DNA of 64,000 bases from Paraburkholderia susongensis (GCF_900177725.1 NZ_FXAT01000001.1:806001-870000); one strand, 5' to 3'; positions 18,949 to 28,930 are shown, counted from the first letter of the stretch. Numbers and translations: made by a program. The notes: generated by a model not told the origin, from the letters alone.

Positions 18949-20013
18949 TCAGCCCGCGTTGACTTCGCGCAGCACCGTGCGGTGCTTGCGGCGCAGCAGC
19001 TCTTCGTAGGTGGCGACGTAGTTCTGCGCCATCACCTTCGACGAGAAGCGTGCTTCGAACGCCTTGCGCACGCCAGCGCGCGGCAGCGTGTGCAGACGCT
19101 TGACGGCAGCGACCGCGCTGATTTCGTCTTCGACGACAAAACCCGACACACCGTTTTCGATCACTTCCGGCACCGAACCGCGGTTGAACGCGATCACCGG
19201 CGTGCCGCACGCCATTGCCTCGATCATCACGAGACCGAACGGCTCCGGCCAGTCGATCGGGAACAGCAGCGCGTGCGCGTTGCCGAGGAATTCGGTCTTT
19301 TCCGCTTCGCTGATTTCGCCGATGTACTCGACGTGCGGCAGCGACATCAGCGGCTTGATGACTTCGTCGTAGTACGCGCGGTCAGCCTTGTCGAGCTTGG
19401 CGGCAACCTTGATCTTCATGCCGACCTGCTCGGCGATGCGAATGGCGCGGTCCAGACGCTTTTCCGGCGAGATGCGGCCGAGGAACGCGAGGTAGCCCGG
19501 CTTGACGTCCTTGATCGGCGTGAGCAGGTTTTCCGGCAGACCGTGGTAGACGGTTTGCAGCCAGTGCGCTTGCGGCAGCGGGATGCGCTGGTTGTCCGAG
19601 ATCGACACGACCGGCACGTCGTTGAACGTGTTGAAGATCGGCTGAAGTTCCGGCAGGTCGAGACGGCCGTGCAGCGTCGTCACGAACGGCACCGGCTGAC
19701 GCGCGAACAGCGAAAACGGGTAGTAGTCGATGTGGAAGTGCAGCACGTCGAATTCGTCCGCGCGGCGGCGCACTTCTTCGAGCAGCAGCATGTGCGGCGC
19801 CATCACGTCGCGGATCGTCGGGTCGAGGCGCAGCGCCTGCGGCCAGAAGGCTTCGAGCTTGGCCGAGGTCTGCGAATCGCCGCTCGCGAAGAGCGTGACG
19901 TCGTGGCCCTGCTCGACCAGCGCTTCGGTCAGATAGGACACCACACGTTCCGTACCACCGTACAGCTTGGGAGGAACCGCCTCGTGCAACGGAGCGATTT
20001 GAGCGATTCGCAT
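18949..20013 (-). CDS. Family 4 glycosyltransferase (GT-B fold)
   Basis: 354 residues. The N-terminal domain opens MRIAQIAPL followed by the glycine-rich KLYGGTERVV. The C-terminal donor-binding domain shows FLGRISPEKRLDRAI and the E-x7-E motif EPFGLVMIE (near residues 262-270), typical of retaining GT4 enzymes using nucleotide sugars. The acceptor is unknown. The trehalose genes lie 2.6 kb away but on a separate unit, so a link is speculative. A -24/-12-like element lies about 245 bases upstream. Confidence 0.88.
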   Translation of the reverse strand: MRIAQIAPLHEAVPPKLYGGTERVVSYLTEALVEQGHDVTLFASGDSQTSAKLEAFWPQALRLDPTIRDVMAPHMLLLEEVRRRADEFDVLHFHIDYYPFSLFARQPVPFVTTLHGRLDLPELQPIFNTFNDVPVVSISDNQRIPLPQAHWLQTVYHGLPENLLTPIKDVKPGYLAFLGRISPEKRLDRAIRIAEQVGMKIKVAAKLDKADRAYYDEVIKPLMSLPHVEYIGEISEAEKTEFLGNAHALLFPIDWPEPFGLVMIEAMACGTPVIAFNRGSVPEVIENGVSGFVVEDEISAVAAVKRLHTLPRAGVRKAFEARFSSKVMAQNYVATYEELLRRKHRTVLREVNAG

Positions 20014-20577
20014 AATGACGAACTCCTAGTAAAAAATCAGGCAAAAACTGCATTTGGAAAAAGCGACTCGCTTTGCTCGCCAGGGCAATCTGGCCGGACA
20101 TGCCGGCGCGGGCCTGATTCTTTCGAGAAATCCTGCGATGGATCGCTTGGGTATTGAGCCCAGACCGACGAATCACCGTCTGCGCATGTGCGAGTAAACG
20201 CACATATGACACCTACGTTGACGAACTGTCAGAAATTTTGCCGGGCTAACGAGCACGCATTATGGGTGCCAGAATCCTTGCCGCAGCACAACATTTCAAA
20301 GTCTTTACGTTGTTACAAACGCGAAACACTTTGCAAACCCTTGTTTTGTAAGACAGTTCTAGAGTGACAACAGGTTTTCGGCCACTCGTGTCGCAACAGT
20401 GTCTGTCAGCTCTTTGCGTCAACTTTACCGGCAGGCGTTGAAGAAATGCCGCGGTGCAGTTGAATGCAATCTGTAATTATATCTCGAAATTTTCCGCAAC
20501 CTGCATGAGCCGCCGGGGCAGCCGACGGGTCGAGACGTGGCAGATCGCGGAGGTCTATCGCGAAATCAGTCGCGCCA
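20014..20577. other. Divergent intergenic region between GT4 and second ABC exporter
   Basis: About 560 bases (more if the exporter starts at 20725) with lower GC than its neighbours. It contains a sigma-54-like element (20257-20271) reading left. I could not assign a clean promoter for the rightward exporter. Confidence 0.6.
20257..20271 (-). promoter_or_regulatory. Possible sigma-54 (-24/-12) promoter
   Basis: The minus strand reads TGGCACCCATAATGC. This matches the consensus TGGCACG-N4-TTGC at 13 of the positions that matter except two, with the invariant GG and GC ten bases apart. It points at the GT4 gene. CATAAT inside the element could instead act as a sigma-70 -10, but no good -35 lies 17 bases upstream. 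Confidence 0.4.
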
Positions 20578-22563
20578 ATGCCCGGATACACAGGGCGCAA
20601 TCGCCTTTGCATGTTTACAATGCGAAGCATCGGCTTCGCGGAGAGTGACGCTTTGCCGCATGGCCTGCGCTTTGCTGCACAACCCGCAACACATCGACCA
20701 TCGACCTCAATTCAATTGGAACACTTGACCATCGCCCAGCGTAACGCCCAGAACGCAAAGCTCGCGAGCTATGCGCACCGGCCGCTTGCGTTTCTCTTCC
20801 GCTTTATCCGCCGCCATCCGCTCGCGCATGCGATCGTGTTGTGCAGCGTGTTTGCGGCCGTGGGCTGCGCGCTCGCGTCACAATACGCGATCAAGCATCT
20901 GATCGACGTGCTCGGTGAAGGCCGGCATCACCCCGGTCCGCTGTGGGGCGCATTCGCGATCCTCGTCGGCCTGATCGCCGCGGACAACCTGTTGTGGCGG
21001 ATCGGCGGCTGGGTCGCCGCGCATACGTTCGTCGCCGTGACGGGCGATTTGCGGCGCGATCTGTTCCAGTATCTGAGCGGCCACTCGCCGACCTACTACG
21101 CCGAAAAGCAGCCCGGCATGCTCGCGAGCCGGATCACCGCGACCTCGAATGCCGTCTATACCGCCGAAAACACCACCGCGTGGAACGTGCTGCCGCCCTG
21201 CATCGCGGTGCTCGGCGCGATCGTGATGATCATCGCGGTCAACCCGCTGATGGCCGCCGGCCTGATGCTGTGCTCGGCGATCCTCTCGGTCGTGCTGTAC
21301 AAGCTCGCGGGCCGCGGCTCCGCGCGCCATCATCATTTTGCGACCAGAGCAGCGTCGGTGGACGGCGAGCTCGTCGACGTCATCAGCAACATGGGCCTCG
21401 TGCGCGCGTTCGGCATGACGTTTCGCGAGCAGCGGCGCTTTGCCTCGACGGTCAAATCGGAGATGGAAGCGCGCCAGCAGAGCCTGCTGTATCTGGAAAA
21501 GCTGCGTCTGCTGCACGCGGTGATCACCGCGCTGCTGTCGGCGGGGCTGCTTGGCTGGGCGCTGTGGCTGTGGGACCAGGGCCGCGCGACTTCGGGCGAC
21601 ATCGTGCTCGTCAGCTCGCTCGGTTTTACGATTCTGCACGGCACGCGCGATCTGGCGGTCGCGCTCGTCGACGTCACGCAGCACGTCGCGCGGCTCGCGG
21701 AAGCGGTGCGCACGCTGCTCGAGCCGCACGGCATGCCCGATCGCGACGACGCCACCGAACTCGTGCCGCAAGGCGGCCGGGTGACGTTCGACAGCGTCAC
21801 GTTCGCTTATCCGCGCCGCCGGCCGATTCTCGATCACTTCGACCTCAATATCGAACCGGGTCAGCGCGTCGGCCTGATCGGCAAGTCGGGCGCGGGTAAA
21901 TCGACGGTGCTCGCGCTGCTGCAGCGTTTCTACGAGACCCAGGGCGGCGCGATCAGGATCGACGGCCAGGACATTTCATCGATCACCCAGGACAGCCTGC
22001 GCCATACGATCGCGCTGGTGCCGCAGGACATTTCCCTCTTCCATCGCTCGGTGTACGAGAACATCGCGTACGGACGCCCCGAAGCGAGCCGCGAGGAAGT
22101 GCTCGCCGCCGCGCGCGAGGCGCGCTGCACGGACTTCATCGAGGCGATGCCGGAAGGCTACGACACGATCGTCGGCGACCGCGGCGTGAAGCTCTCCGGC
22201 GGCCAGCGTCAGCGGATCGCGATTGCACGCGCCATCCTGAAGAACGCGCCGATCCTGCTGCTCGACGAAGCAACGTCGGCGCTCGACAGCGCCTCGGAAG
22301 AAGCGATCCAGAAGGCGTTGGACCGGCTCATGGTCGGACGCACGGTGATTGCGATCGCGCACCGCCTGTCGACGCTGAACAACTTCGACCGGATCATCGT
22401 GATGAGCGCCGGCAAGGTCATCGACGACGGCTCTCCGGACGAACTGCGCCAGCGTCCGGGCCTCTATCGCGACCTGCTCGCGAAGCAGTACGGCAAGGGC
22501 CAGACGCTGCATATCGGCGGCAAGAAGGTCGACGAACAGCAGCACGTGGTCGGAAACGCCTGA
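20578..22563 (+). CDS. ABC transporter, fused permease and ATPase (exporter type)
   Basis: Up to 661 residues. Recognisable sequence begins around residue 67 (RPLAFLFRFIRRHP), so the real start may be TTG 20725, giving 612 residues with GGAAC just upstream. Six membrane helices precede an ATPase with Walker A GKSGAGKST, Q-loop VPQDISLFH, signature LSGGQRQR, Walker B ILLLDEATS and AIAHRLST. It resembles the exporter at 15159, including the shared AYGRP and YDT-V-GERG/DRG blocks, so the two are paralogues. Substrate unknown. A strong terminator follows. Confidence 0.88.
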   Translation: MPGYTGRNRLCMFTMRSIGFAESDALPHGLRFAAQPATHRPSTSIQLEHLTIAQRNAQNAKLASYAHRPLAFLFRFIRRHPLAHAIVLCSVFAAVGCALASQYAIKHLIDVLGEGRHHPGPLWGAFAILVGLIAADNLLWRIGGWVAAHTFVAVTGDLRRDLFQYLSGHSPTYYAEKQPGMLASRITATSNAVYTAENTTAWNVLPPCIAVLGAIVMIIAVNPLMAAGLMLCSAILSVVLYKLAGRGSARHHHFATRAASVDGELVDVISNMGLVRAFGMTFREQRRFASTVKSEMEARQQSLLYLEKLRLLHAVITALLSAGLLGWALWLWDQGRATSGDIVLVSSLGFTILHGTRDLAVALVDVTQHVARLAEAVRTLLEPHGMPDRDDATELVPQGGRVTFDSVTFAYPRRRPILDHFDLNIEPGQRVGLIGKSGAGKSTVLALLQRFYETQGGAIRIDGQDISSITQDSLRHTIALVPQDISLFHRSVYENIAYGRPEASREEVLAAAREARCTDFIEAMPEGYDTIVGDRGVKLSGGQRQRIAIARAILKNAPILLLDEATSALDSASEEAIQKALDRLMVGRTVIAIAHRLSTLNNFDRIIVMSAGKVIDDGSPDELRQRPGLYRDLLAKQYGKGQTLHIGGKKVDEQQHVVGNA

Positions 22564-22583
22564 GCCCAGGCGCCGCATCAACG

Positions 22584-22617
22584 AAAAAGCCGCTTACGAA
22601 CCTTAAGCGGCTTTTTT
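22584..22617 (+). terminator. Terminator after second ABC exporter
   Basis: AAAAAGCCGCTTA pairs with TAAGCGGCTTTTT around a seven-base loop, ending in six Ts. The A run makes it usable from the left as well, where otsA stops at 22624. Confidence 0.92.
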
Positions 22618-22623
22618 GCTTCT

Positions 22624-24120
22624 TCAGCCGGTCACGCTCTCGCGCGCGGCCTTCTTTCCAGATGCGCCAGACGGGCCTGAAGCACGCTCAGCCCCCGCCG
22701 CACCGCGCCCCTTTGCGCCCCTGCCGCGCTTCGCGCCGCCCACGTTCTGCAGATCGCGCATGAAGTTATCGCGCCACACCGACACATTGTTCTCGCGCAA
22801 CTGCACCATCATGTCGCGGTGGCGCGCCTGGCGCTCCGCGAGCGGCATGCCGAGCGCCTGCGCGAGCGCCTCGGCCATCCCGTCGACATCGACCGGGTTG
22901 ACGATCAGCGCGCCCTCCAGCTCCTGCGCCGCGCCGGCAAAACGCGACAGCACGAGCACGCCCGGATTCTCCGGATCCTGCGCCGACACATACTCCTTCG
23001 CGACGAGGTTCATGCCGTCGCGCAACGGCGTCACGTAGCCGACGTGCGCGGTGCGAAAGAGCGCCGCCAGCACCGAGCGCTCGTACTGCCGGTGGATGTA
23101 GAGAATCGGCGTCCAGTCCAGCTCGGCGAAACGTCCGTTGATGCGCCCCGACTCGCCTTCGAGTTGCAGCCGGATGTCCTGGTAAGCGTGCATGTCGGCG
23201 CGCGTCGGCGGCGCGATCTGCAGGAACGAGACCTTGTTGCGCAGCGCGGCCGTATTTTCGAGCAGCCGCTCGAACGCGCGGAATCGTTCGACGAGACCCT
23301 TCGAATAATCGAGCCGGTCCACGCTCATGATCAGCTTGCGCGAATGCAGCGTCGCCTTCATCGTGCGCACCGGCTTGCCGCGCTCGCCCGCTTTCGCGAG
23401 TTCGGCGATCTCGTCCGGATAGACGCCGATCGGATAAGCCGACGCGCGCAGCGTACGGCCGAATGCCTGCACAGTCAGCGGGCCGCTTGCCGACGCGCGA
23501 ACCGTGCCTTGCGCCTCGTTGATGATGTAGTCGCAGAACGCGCGCAGATCGGGCGTGGTCTGAAAGCCGAGCAGATCGAACGAACACAGCGCCTCGACCA
23601 GTTCGCGATGCGGCGGCACTGCAAGCAGCACCTGCGAGGCCGGAAACGGAATATGCAGGAAAAACCCGATGCGGTTGTTCACGCCCGCCGCGCGCAGCGC
23701 CTGCGCGAACGGGATCAGGTGATAGTCGTGGACCCAGATCACGTCGTCTTCGCGCAATAGCGGCACGAGCTGTTGCGCAAGCCACGCGTTGACGCGACGG
23801 TAGCCCTCGAAATCATGCCGGTCGTATTGCAGCAGATCGGCGCGGTAGTGGAACGCCGGCCACAGTGTCGCGTTCGAGAAGCCGCGGTAGTACTGGTCGT
23901 AGTCGCGGCGCACCAGCGAGACGGTCGCGAAGGTCACCGGCCCGCGCTCCTCGAGCTTGATCTGCGGCTGGCCCGAGCTGAGCACGTCGCCGCTCCAGCC
24001 GAACCACATGCCGCCGGTCTCCTTGAGCGCGTCGTACACGCCGACCGCCAGACCGCCCGCCGCCGGGCCACCCTCTGAAATAGGCGCAACCCGGTTCGAA
24101 ACAATGATCAGTCGGCTCAT
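22624..24120 (-). CDS. otsA: Trehalose-6-phosphate synthase
   Basis: 498 residues. A GT20 enzyme joining UDP-glucose and glucose-6-phosphate. Visible family blocks are SNRVAP with the GGLAVGV loop, the [13 protein letters not shown] segment (acceptor site), [19 protein letters not shown] and the donor-site [10 protein letters not shown]. The C-terminal about 35 residues are Gly/Ala-rich and not conserved. ATG 24120 starts [10 protein letters not shown]; the frame is open 27 codons further. It lies 55 bases downstream of otsB, forming an otsB-otsA operon for compatible-solute synthesis. Confidence 0.96.
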   Translation of the reverse strand: MSRLIIVSNRVAPISEGGPAAGGLAVGVYDALKETGGMWFGWSGDVLSSGQPQIKLEERGPVTFATVSLVRRDYDQYYRGFSNATLWPAFHYRADLLQYDRHDFEGYRRVNAWLAQQLVPLLREDDVIWVHDYHLIPFAQALRAAGVNNRIGFFLHIPFPASQVLLAVPPHRELVEALCSFDLLGFQTTPDLRAFCDYIINEAQGTVRASASGPLTVQAFGRTLRASAYPIGVYPDEIAELAKAGERGKPVRTMKATLHSRKLIMSVDRLDYSKGLVERFRAFERLLENTAALRNKVSFLQIAPPTRADMHAYQDIRLQLEGESGRINGRFAELDWTPILYIHRQYERSVLAALFRTAHVGYVTPLRDGMNLVAKEYVSAQDPENPGVLVLSRFAGAAQELEGALIVNPVDVDGMAEALAQALGMPLAERQARHRDMMVQLRENNVSVWRDNFMRDLQNVGGAKRGRGAKGRGAAGAERASGPSGASGKKAARESVTG

Positions 24121-24175
24121 GAAGCGCGATTCCCGATGCAATAGGTTGGTTTCGTTGAGCGATGCGGCGCCGGCA

Positions 24176-24928
24176 TCACGCTGCGCGCGCTGCCGCGACA
24201 ATCGTTTCGAGCCAGTCGAGCAGCGCGGTCACCGAATCGAGGCGCGCGTGCGCCATCGTCTCTCCGGCACCGACCTTGATCGACAACCCACCGCGCTCGT
24301 TGACGACGGCGAAGCCCTTCTCGTCCGTCAGATCGTCGCCGGCAAATACCGGCGTGCGGCCGGTGAACGGCAGCTCGTCGAGAAAGGCGCGCATGGCGCG
24401 CCCCTTGTCGACATCCTTCGGCTTGATCTCGTAGACCATCTTGCCCGGCTGCAGCACGTACGAGCCCGGATAATCGGCGACGAGCCGCTCGGTCGCCTCG
24501 CGCGCGACCGGCTCGCGGTCCGGCGCATTGCGGTAGTGCAGCGCGAGCGCCGCGCCCTTGATCTCGAGCAACATGCCCGGATGCTCATTGACGACCTGTG
24601 CGAGCACCTGCTCCATGCGCAGGAGGCGCTCGTCGTGAAAGCCGATGCGCTGCGTGTCGCCGTTCGCGTCGCGCCGCTCGGCGCCGTGCAAGCCGGCCAC
24701 CGGCAGATCGGGCATGCCGAGAAAGCTGTCGATGCTGTCGATGCCGCGCCCCGACACCACGGCGACCGCGCCGTTGGTCAGGCTGCGCAGCTCGCGCAGC
24801 AGCCCGATCACGCGAGGCTGCACCAGCACGCCGTCCGGCGTGGGCGCGAGTTCGACGAGCGTGCCGTCGAAGTCGAAGAAAAATGCCGTCTCGCTCGGAG
24901 ACAGAACAGCGGGAAGTGCCTGTATCAC
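24176..24928 (-). CDS. otsB: Trehalose-6-phosphate phosphatase
   Basis: 250 residues. A HAD phosphatase with the nucleophile motif FFDFDGTL (residues about 18-25), motif II VVSGR, the cap region HGAERR, and motif IV FAGDDLTDEKGF. It removes the phosphate from trehalose-6-phosphate made by OtsA. The start is GTG 24928, with AAAGGCG upstream. It is the first gene of the pair. Confidence 0.95.
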   Translation of the reverse strand: MIQALPAVLSPSETAFFFDFDGTLVELAPTPDGVLVQPRVIGLLRELRSLTNGAVAVVSGRGIDSIDSFLGMPDLPVAGLHGAERRDANGDTQRIGFHDERLLRMEQVLAQVVNEHPGMLLEIKGAALALHYRNAPDREPVAREATERLVADYPGSYVLQPGKMVYEIKPKDVDKGRAMRAFLDELPFTGRTPVFAGDDLTDEKGFAVVNERGGLSIKVGAGETMAHARLDSVTALLDWLETIVAAARAA

Positions 24929-25341
24929 CTAGGTTCGCCTTTCAGCCGTATGCGGCCGGAAAAGTGTGCGCATCTTACCGCGCATCCATCAATTTTTCGA
25001 GAAAGTAAGCCGTGACTCGAGCGCGGAGCGGTATGTTCGCGTCGTTGCCCCAATTGCATTCAAAAGTGGAACAATCCGGCTTCAGACGGCTTTCGGCCGC
25101 CTGCGTCAAATTGCCTCGCAAGCCGTGCGCCCGGGGCGCGACGTAACGCTGCCGGCGATTTTGCGCTACAGTCGCAGCCACATGAACTGCTGCCGTCCGG
25201 TGCATCGTTGCATGATGTCGCTAAATGATGCGTTCATGCGTTCATACATGTGTTACGTGCATCAGGCGCGATGCGGCTTTTCGCGCGGAGCATCGCTTCT
25301 GAGTCGTGCTGGCGTTGCGGTTGCGTCCGTCTGCGTCGTCC
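24929..25341. other. Divergent intergenic region, otsB and SCO gene
   Basis: About 410 bases that should hold promoters for both directions. A short direct repeat GCGTTCAT occurs twice around 25230. No gene, terminator or clear promoter hexamers could be assigned. Confidence 0.5.
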
Positions 25342-26058
25342 ATGCGCATTGCCTGCCTTTCAATCGAGTCATTGAACCCTGCTTTGTTCCCGATCTTCCC
25401 GACACAGCGTCCGCAGATTGACCGCTCCCGCTCCCGCCTACGGCCGTTCGCGCGCCGCCTGGCGCGAAGACTGAGCGCGACGCTCGGCGCACTGGTCGTA
25501 TTCGGCGCACTCACGGCTTGCACGCAGCGCGCCGAGCCGTGGCAGTTGACCAACGTGACCGGCCATCTGCCGGATCTCGACTTCACGCTGACCGCCGACG
25601 ACGGCCGCCCCGTCAACGCCGCGTCGTTCAAGGGCCGCACGTCGCTCGTCTATTTCGGCTACACGCATTGCCCCGACGTCTGCCCCGAAACGATGGCCCG
25701 TCTGATGCAAGTGCTCGGCAAGCTCGGCCCGGACGCGCAGAAAGTGCGCATCCTGTTCATTACCGTCGATCCCGCACGCGACACGCCGCAGGCACTGCAC
25801 GATTACGTCGGCGCGTTCGACGCGCAGCATGCCGAAGGCCTGACCGGCACCGACTGGCAAATCGAATCGCTCGCCAAGCGCTATCGCGTTGCCTATCAGA
25901 TGGAAAAGCGCGACCCCAACGGCGACTACGAAGTCACGCACAGTTCCGCCGTCTACGTGTTCGACAGCGAGGGCCGTGCGCGGCTGCTCGCCACCGATCA
26001 CGATACGCCCGATGCGATCGCGCAGGATCTGCGCCGCATCATCGATGACCACTCCTGA
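25342..26058 (+). CDS. SCO1/SenC copper chaperone for cytochrome oxidase
   Basis: About 238 residues. The thioredoxin-like domain carries the copper-binding CPDVCP and the conserved distal His in THSSAVYVF. A hydrophobic stretch ending LTAC gives a lipobox, so the mature part is a periplasmic lipoprotein of about 185 residues. It delivers copper to the CuA site of subunit II. The start is uncertain: GTG 25306 and ATG 25342 are both open and neither has a good ribosome site; the N-terminus before the lipid Cys is unusually long. It is followed 18 bases later by a PCuAC protein. Confidence 0.9.
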   Translation: MRIACLSIESLNPALFPIFPTQRPQIDRSRSRLRPFARRLARRLSATLGALVVFGALTACTQRAEPWQLTNVTGHLPDLDFTLTADDGRPVNAASFKGRTSLVYFGYTHCPDVCPETMARLMQVLGKLGPDAQKVRILFITVDPARDTPQALHDYVGAFDAQHAEGLTGTDWQIESLAKRYRVAYQMEKRDPNGDYEVTHSSAVYVFDSEGRARLLATDHDTPDAIAQDLRRIIDDHS

Positions 26059-26076
26059 CTTCACTTCAATCCCATC

Positions 26077-26538
26077 ATGACGATCAAGCTCAAAACGTTC
26101 GCTTCACTGGCCGGCGCCTTCGCGCTCTCGTTCGGTATCGCTACAGCCGCGCACGCGGCGGACGCCCACGCGATCAGCGTCAAGGACGCATGGGTGCGCT
26201 GGCTGCCGAACAACCTGCCCGCCGCCGGCTACGCGACGCTCGTCAACACGGGCGACAAGCCAGTCGACCTCGTCGATATTTCCAGCGACGACTACGGCGA
26301 TGCGATGCTGCATCAAACGGTATCGAACGGCTCGACGCAGAAAATGGTGATGGTCGACAAGCTCACGGTGCCCGCGCACGGCCAGGTCGCCATCGCGCCG
26401 GGCGGCTACCACGTGATGCTCGAAGACGCGAAGCACAAGGTCGCGCCGGGCGACACGGTCCATCTGACGCTGAAGTTCTCCGACGGCGAAACGCTCTCCG
26501 CGCCGTTCGTCGTCAAATCGCCGGCTCAGGCCAAGTAA
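26077..26538 (+). CDS. PCu(A)C periplasmic copper chaperone
   Basis: 153 residues with a Sec signal ending AHAA near residue 28. The copper ligands of the family are visible: the MLHQ His, a Met in QKMVMV, and the terminal H-x-M in GYHVML. It carries Cu(I) in the periplasm for CuA assembly together with SCO, its immediate upstream neighbour. Confidence 0.92.
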   Translation: MTIKLKTFASLAGAFALSFGIATAAHAADAHAISVKDAWVRWLPNNLPAAGYATLVNTGDKPVDLVDISSDDYGDAMLHQTVSNGSTQKMVMVDKLTVPAHGQVAIAPGGYHVMLEDAKHKVAPGDTVHLTLKFSDGETLSAPFVVKSPAQAK

Positions 26539-26576
26539 CCCGCATCGCATCGGCACCACACGTCATCGCACTCGCA

Positions 26577-27461
26577 ATGAACCTGCTCTACTGGCTTGAT
26601 CCCTGGGAGTTCTCGCCGACCGTCGTGATCGCGCTCCTCGTGCCCGCGATCCTGTTCGTGCGCGGCGCGCGCAAGGCGCGGCTGTCGTTCGCGCGGCGCC
26701 TGTCGTTCTGGTTCGGGCTGGTGGCGCTGTATGTCGTGCTGCACACACGGCTCGATTATTTCTTCGAGCATGAGTTCTTCATGCATCGGCTGCAGCATCT
26801 GGTGCTGCATCACCTCGGGCCGTTCTTCATCGCGCTGTCGTATCCCGGCGCCGCGTTGCGCGCGGGCATTCCGTTGCGCTGGCGGCGGCGCTTCGTGCGG
26901 CCCGCGCTGCAGATGCCGCTCGTGCGCAAGGTACTCGACGTCGTGATGCACCCGGTCGTCGCGGTCACATTGTTCGTCGGGCTCATCTACTTCTGGCTGA
27001 TGTCGCCGATTCACTTCGTCGCGATGCTCGACTGGCGGCTCTATCGCGTGATGAACTGGAGCATGGTGATCGACGGACTGCTGTTCTGGTGGCTCGTGCT
27101 CGATCCGCGCCCCGCGCCGCCCGCGCGTCTGGCGCCCGGCAAACGCGTGCTCGTGGTGATCGCCGCGATTCCGCCGCAGATCATCCTCGGCGCGTTTATC
27201 TTTTTCACGCCGCACGAGCTGTATCCGATCTATTCGATCTGCGGCCGCGCGTTCACGTGGCTGAGCCCGATGCGCGATCAGCAGATCGGCGGGCTCCTGC
27301 TGTGGATTCCGGGTTCGATGATGAGCGTGATCGGCGCGCTGATCGCGCTGCGTCACTGGATGCGCCTGTCGGCGCGTGGACGGCTGCACGCCGACAGGCG
27401 CGCGAAAGCGGCGCGCGGGCTGGTGCATGCTTCATCGACGACGGCAGACAGCCGCCGCTGA
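26577..27461 (+). CDS. CtaG/caa3-type cytochrome oxidase assembly membrane protein
   Basis: 294 residues with about seven predicted helices, matching the caa3_CtaG family (a different family from the Cox11-type CtaG). His-rich loops such as FFEHEFFMHRLQHLVLHHLG near residues 62-81 and MHPVV suggest metal contact. ATG 26577 begins MNLLYWLDPWEF; the longer open frame to 26190 overlaps the PCuAC gene in another frame and is ignored. It completes a three-gene copper-delivery unit with SCO and PCuAC. Confidence 0.85.
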   Translation: MNLLYWLDPWEFSPTVVIALLVPAILFVRGARKARLSFARRLSFWFGLVALYVVLHTRLDYFFEHEFFMHRLQHLVLHHLGPFFIALSYPGAALRAGIPLRWRRRFVRPALQMPLVRKVLDVVMHPVVAVTLFVGLIYFWLMSPIHFVAMLDWRLYRVMNWSMVIDGLLFWWLVLDPRPAPPARLAPGKRVLVVIAAIPPQIILGAFIFFTPHELYPIYSICGRAFTWLSPMRDQQIGGLLLWIPGSMMSVIGALIALRHWMRLSARGRLHADRRAKAARGLVHASSTTADSRR

Positions 27462-27570
27462 TATGGGCTGCCGGATGGCGCGATGAACCGCGCCGAAGGA
27501 TCAAGGGCTCCCGCACGTCAATGCATGCGCGGGCCACACGACAGATCCAACAGGCAGCGCAGCCTTGTGT

Positions 27571-28071
27571 TCAGGCCGAGCGCATCCACACGTGCGGGAT
27601 GCCGTCCTCGTCGTGAATCTCCGAGACCGGCTCGAAGCCGAACGCGCCGTAAAAGCCCTGCAGATGTGCCTGCGCGTGCAGACGGATCGGCGTATCCGGC
27701 CATTGCGCGCGGATATGCGAAATCGAGCGTTCGAGCATCACATTGCCGAGACCGATGCCGCGAAACGGTGCGGTAGTCAGCACGCGGCCGATGCGCACGT
27801 CGGCATCCGATGCATCGGGTAACAACACGCGCAGATAAGCGGCGAGCGGCGGTGCGTCGACGCCGGTGCCGGTGCCGTATGCAAGCAGATGCCAGGCTTG
27901 CGTGTCGAGCCCGTCGATGTCGCCATACACGCAGTTCTGCTCGACGACGAACACCGCACTGCGTGCGGCCAGCATGTCATAGACTTCGAGGCTCGTGAGG
28001 TCCGCGAAGGGTTTCCAGCGCCATTCGAGTTGGGCGCGCCGCGCGGCGGCGATTTGCTGCGAATCAGTCAT
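27571..28071 (-). CDS. GNAT N-acetyltransferase, ElaA type
   Basis: 166 residues. The ElaA pattern is evident: LYDMLAARSAVFVVEQNCVYGDIDGLD-like N-terminus, the acetyl-CoA loop region RGIGLGNVMLERSI, and the C-terminal AQAHLQGFYGAFGFEPVSEIHDEDGIPHVWM. The acceptor is unknown. ATG 28071 is chosen over 28119 because the extra residues are not conserved. Confidence 0.88.
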   Translation of the reverse strand: MTDSQQIAAARRAQLEWRWKPFADLTSLEVYDMLAARSAVFVVEQNCVYGDIDGLDTQAWHLLAYGTGTGVDAPPLAAYLRVLLPDASDADVRIGRVLTTAPFRGIGLGNVMLERSISHIRAQWPDTPIRLHAQAHLQGFYGAFGFEPVSEIHDEDGIPHVWMRSA

Positions 28072-28168
28072 TAGAGGCTTTCGGAAAAGGGGCGCGGCAG
28101 CGCGAGCAATGATCCGCAATTATGCCGCGCACGCAATGCATCGGGACGAGTGCTTTCATTGCCGGGCG

Positions 28169-28930
28169 TCATGCGCCTGCTTCGAGCACGGCTTCGACAG
28201 GCCGCGCGAGGCACTCGGCCAGGTTACCCGGACCACACAGGTGCAGCGCGCCGACAACCACGAGCGTGCGCTCGCGCGCATCGATGTGTTCGTTCAGGCG
28301 CGCGGCCCATGCGCGATTGCGCACGTCGAGTATCGCGTGACGGATGCCGGGCAGATTGAACATCGGCGATTCGACGGCGATCCGTTGCACCGACGGCAGA
28401 TCGCCATCGAGCCAGGCCACGTGCATCCGCTCGAGCGTGCGCTGCGGCTCCGCGCGATCGGCCATCAGCATGTCGAGCGCGGCGCCGAGCACTTGCAGTG
28501 GAATCGATTCGAGCGCAACGGCCACCTCCTGCGCGGTCTCGAGATAACGATAGGGCTTGCCCTGAGCGATCGCCGAGCGCAGCATGCGCGGCTCGACGCC
28601 CTCGACGACCTGCTGCAACAGCGTCGGCGCGACGATCAGCGCGGCCCACGGACGCAGTTCGGCGAGCGGCGCAAGCGGACCTTCGACGGGCCAGAGCGCC
28701 TGTAATTGCGCCCATGTGTCGCCAGCGATCAGGGGCTGTAGCCGCGTGGCGCCGTGCTGCGCGTCGGCCTTCAGAAACGGGAGAATGGTCGGCGGATCGG
28801 ATTCGAAGACCACCGCCTCGGCCCAGTCATAGGCCTCGGCGACCCACGGCGGCGTTCGACGACTCGTCGCCGGAAAAAGATGCATCGAACCGAGCAGGCG
28901 CACGTTGGTCCCGGTGAGTTTTAGATACAT
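28169..28930 (-). CDS. TraB/GumN family protein
   Basis: 253 residues. The family's paired motifs are present: GSMHLFPAT near the start (residues 14-22) and GALHLCGPGNLAECL near the end, each with the conserved Gly-x-x-His. These are proposed metal-dependent hydrolase residues related to Tiki proteases. No signal peptide is visible, unlike many GumN members. Biological role unknown; the neighbours give no hint. Confidence 0.78.
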   Translation of the reverse strand: MYLKLTGTNVRLLGSMHLFPATSRRTPPWVAEAYDWAEAVVFESDPPTILPFLKADAQHGATRLQPLIAGDTWAQLQALWPVEGPLAPLAELRPWAALIVAPTLLQQVVEGVEPRMLRSAIAQGKPYRYLETAQEVAVALESIPLQVLGAALDMLMADRAEPQRTLERMHVAWLDGDLPSVQRIAVESPMFNLPGIRHAILDVRNRAWAARLNEHIDARERTLVVVGALHLCGPGNLAECLARPVEAVLEAGA

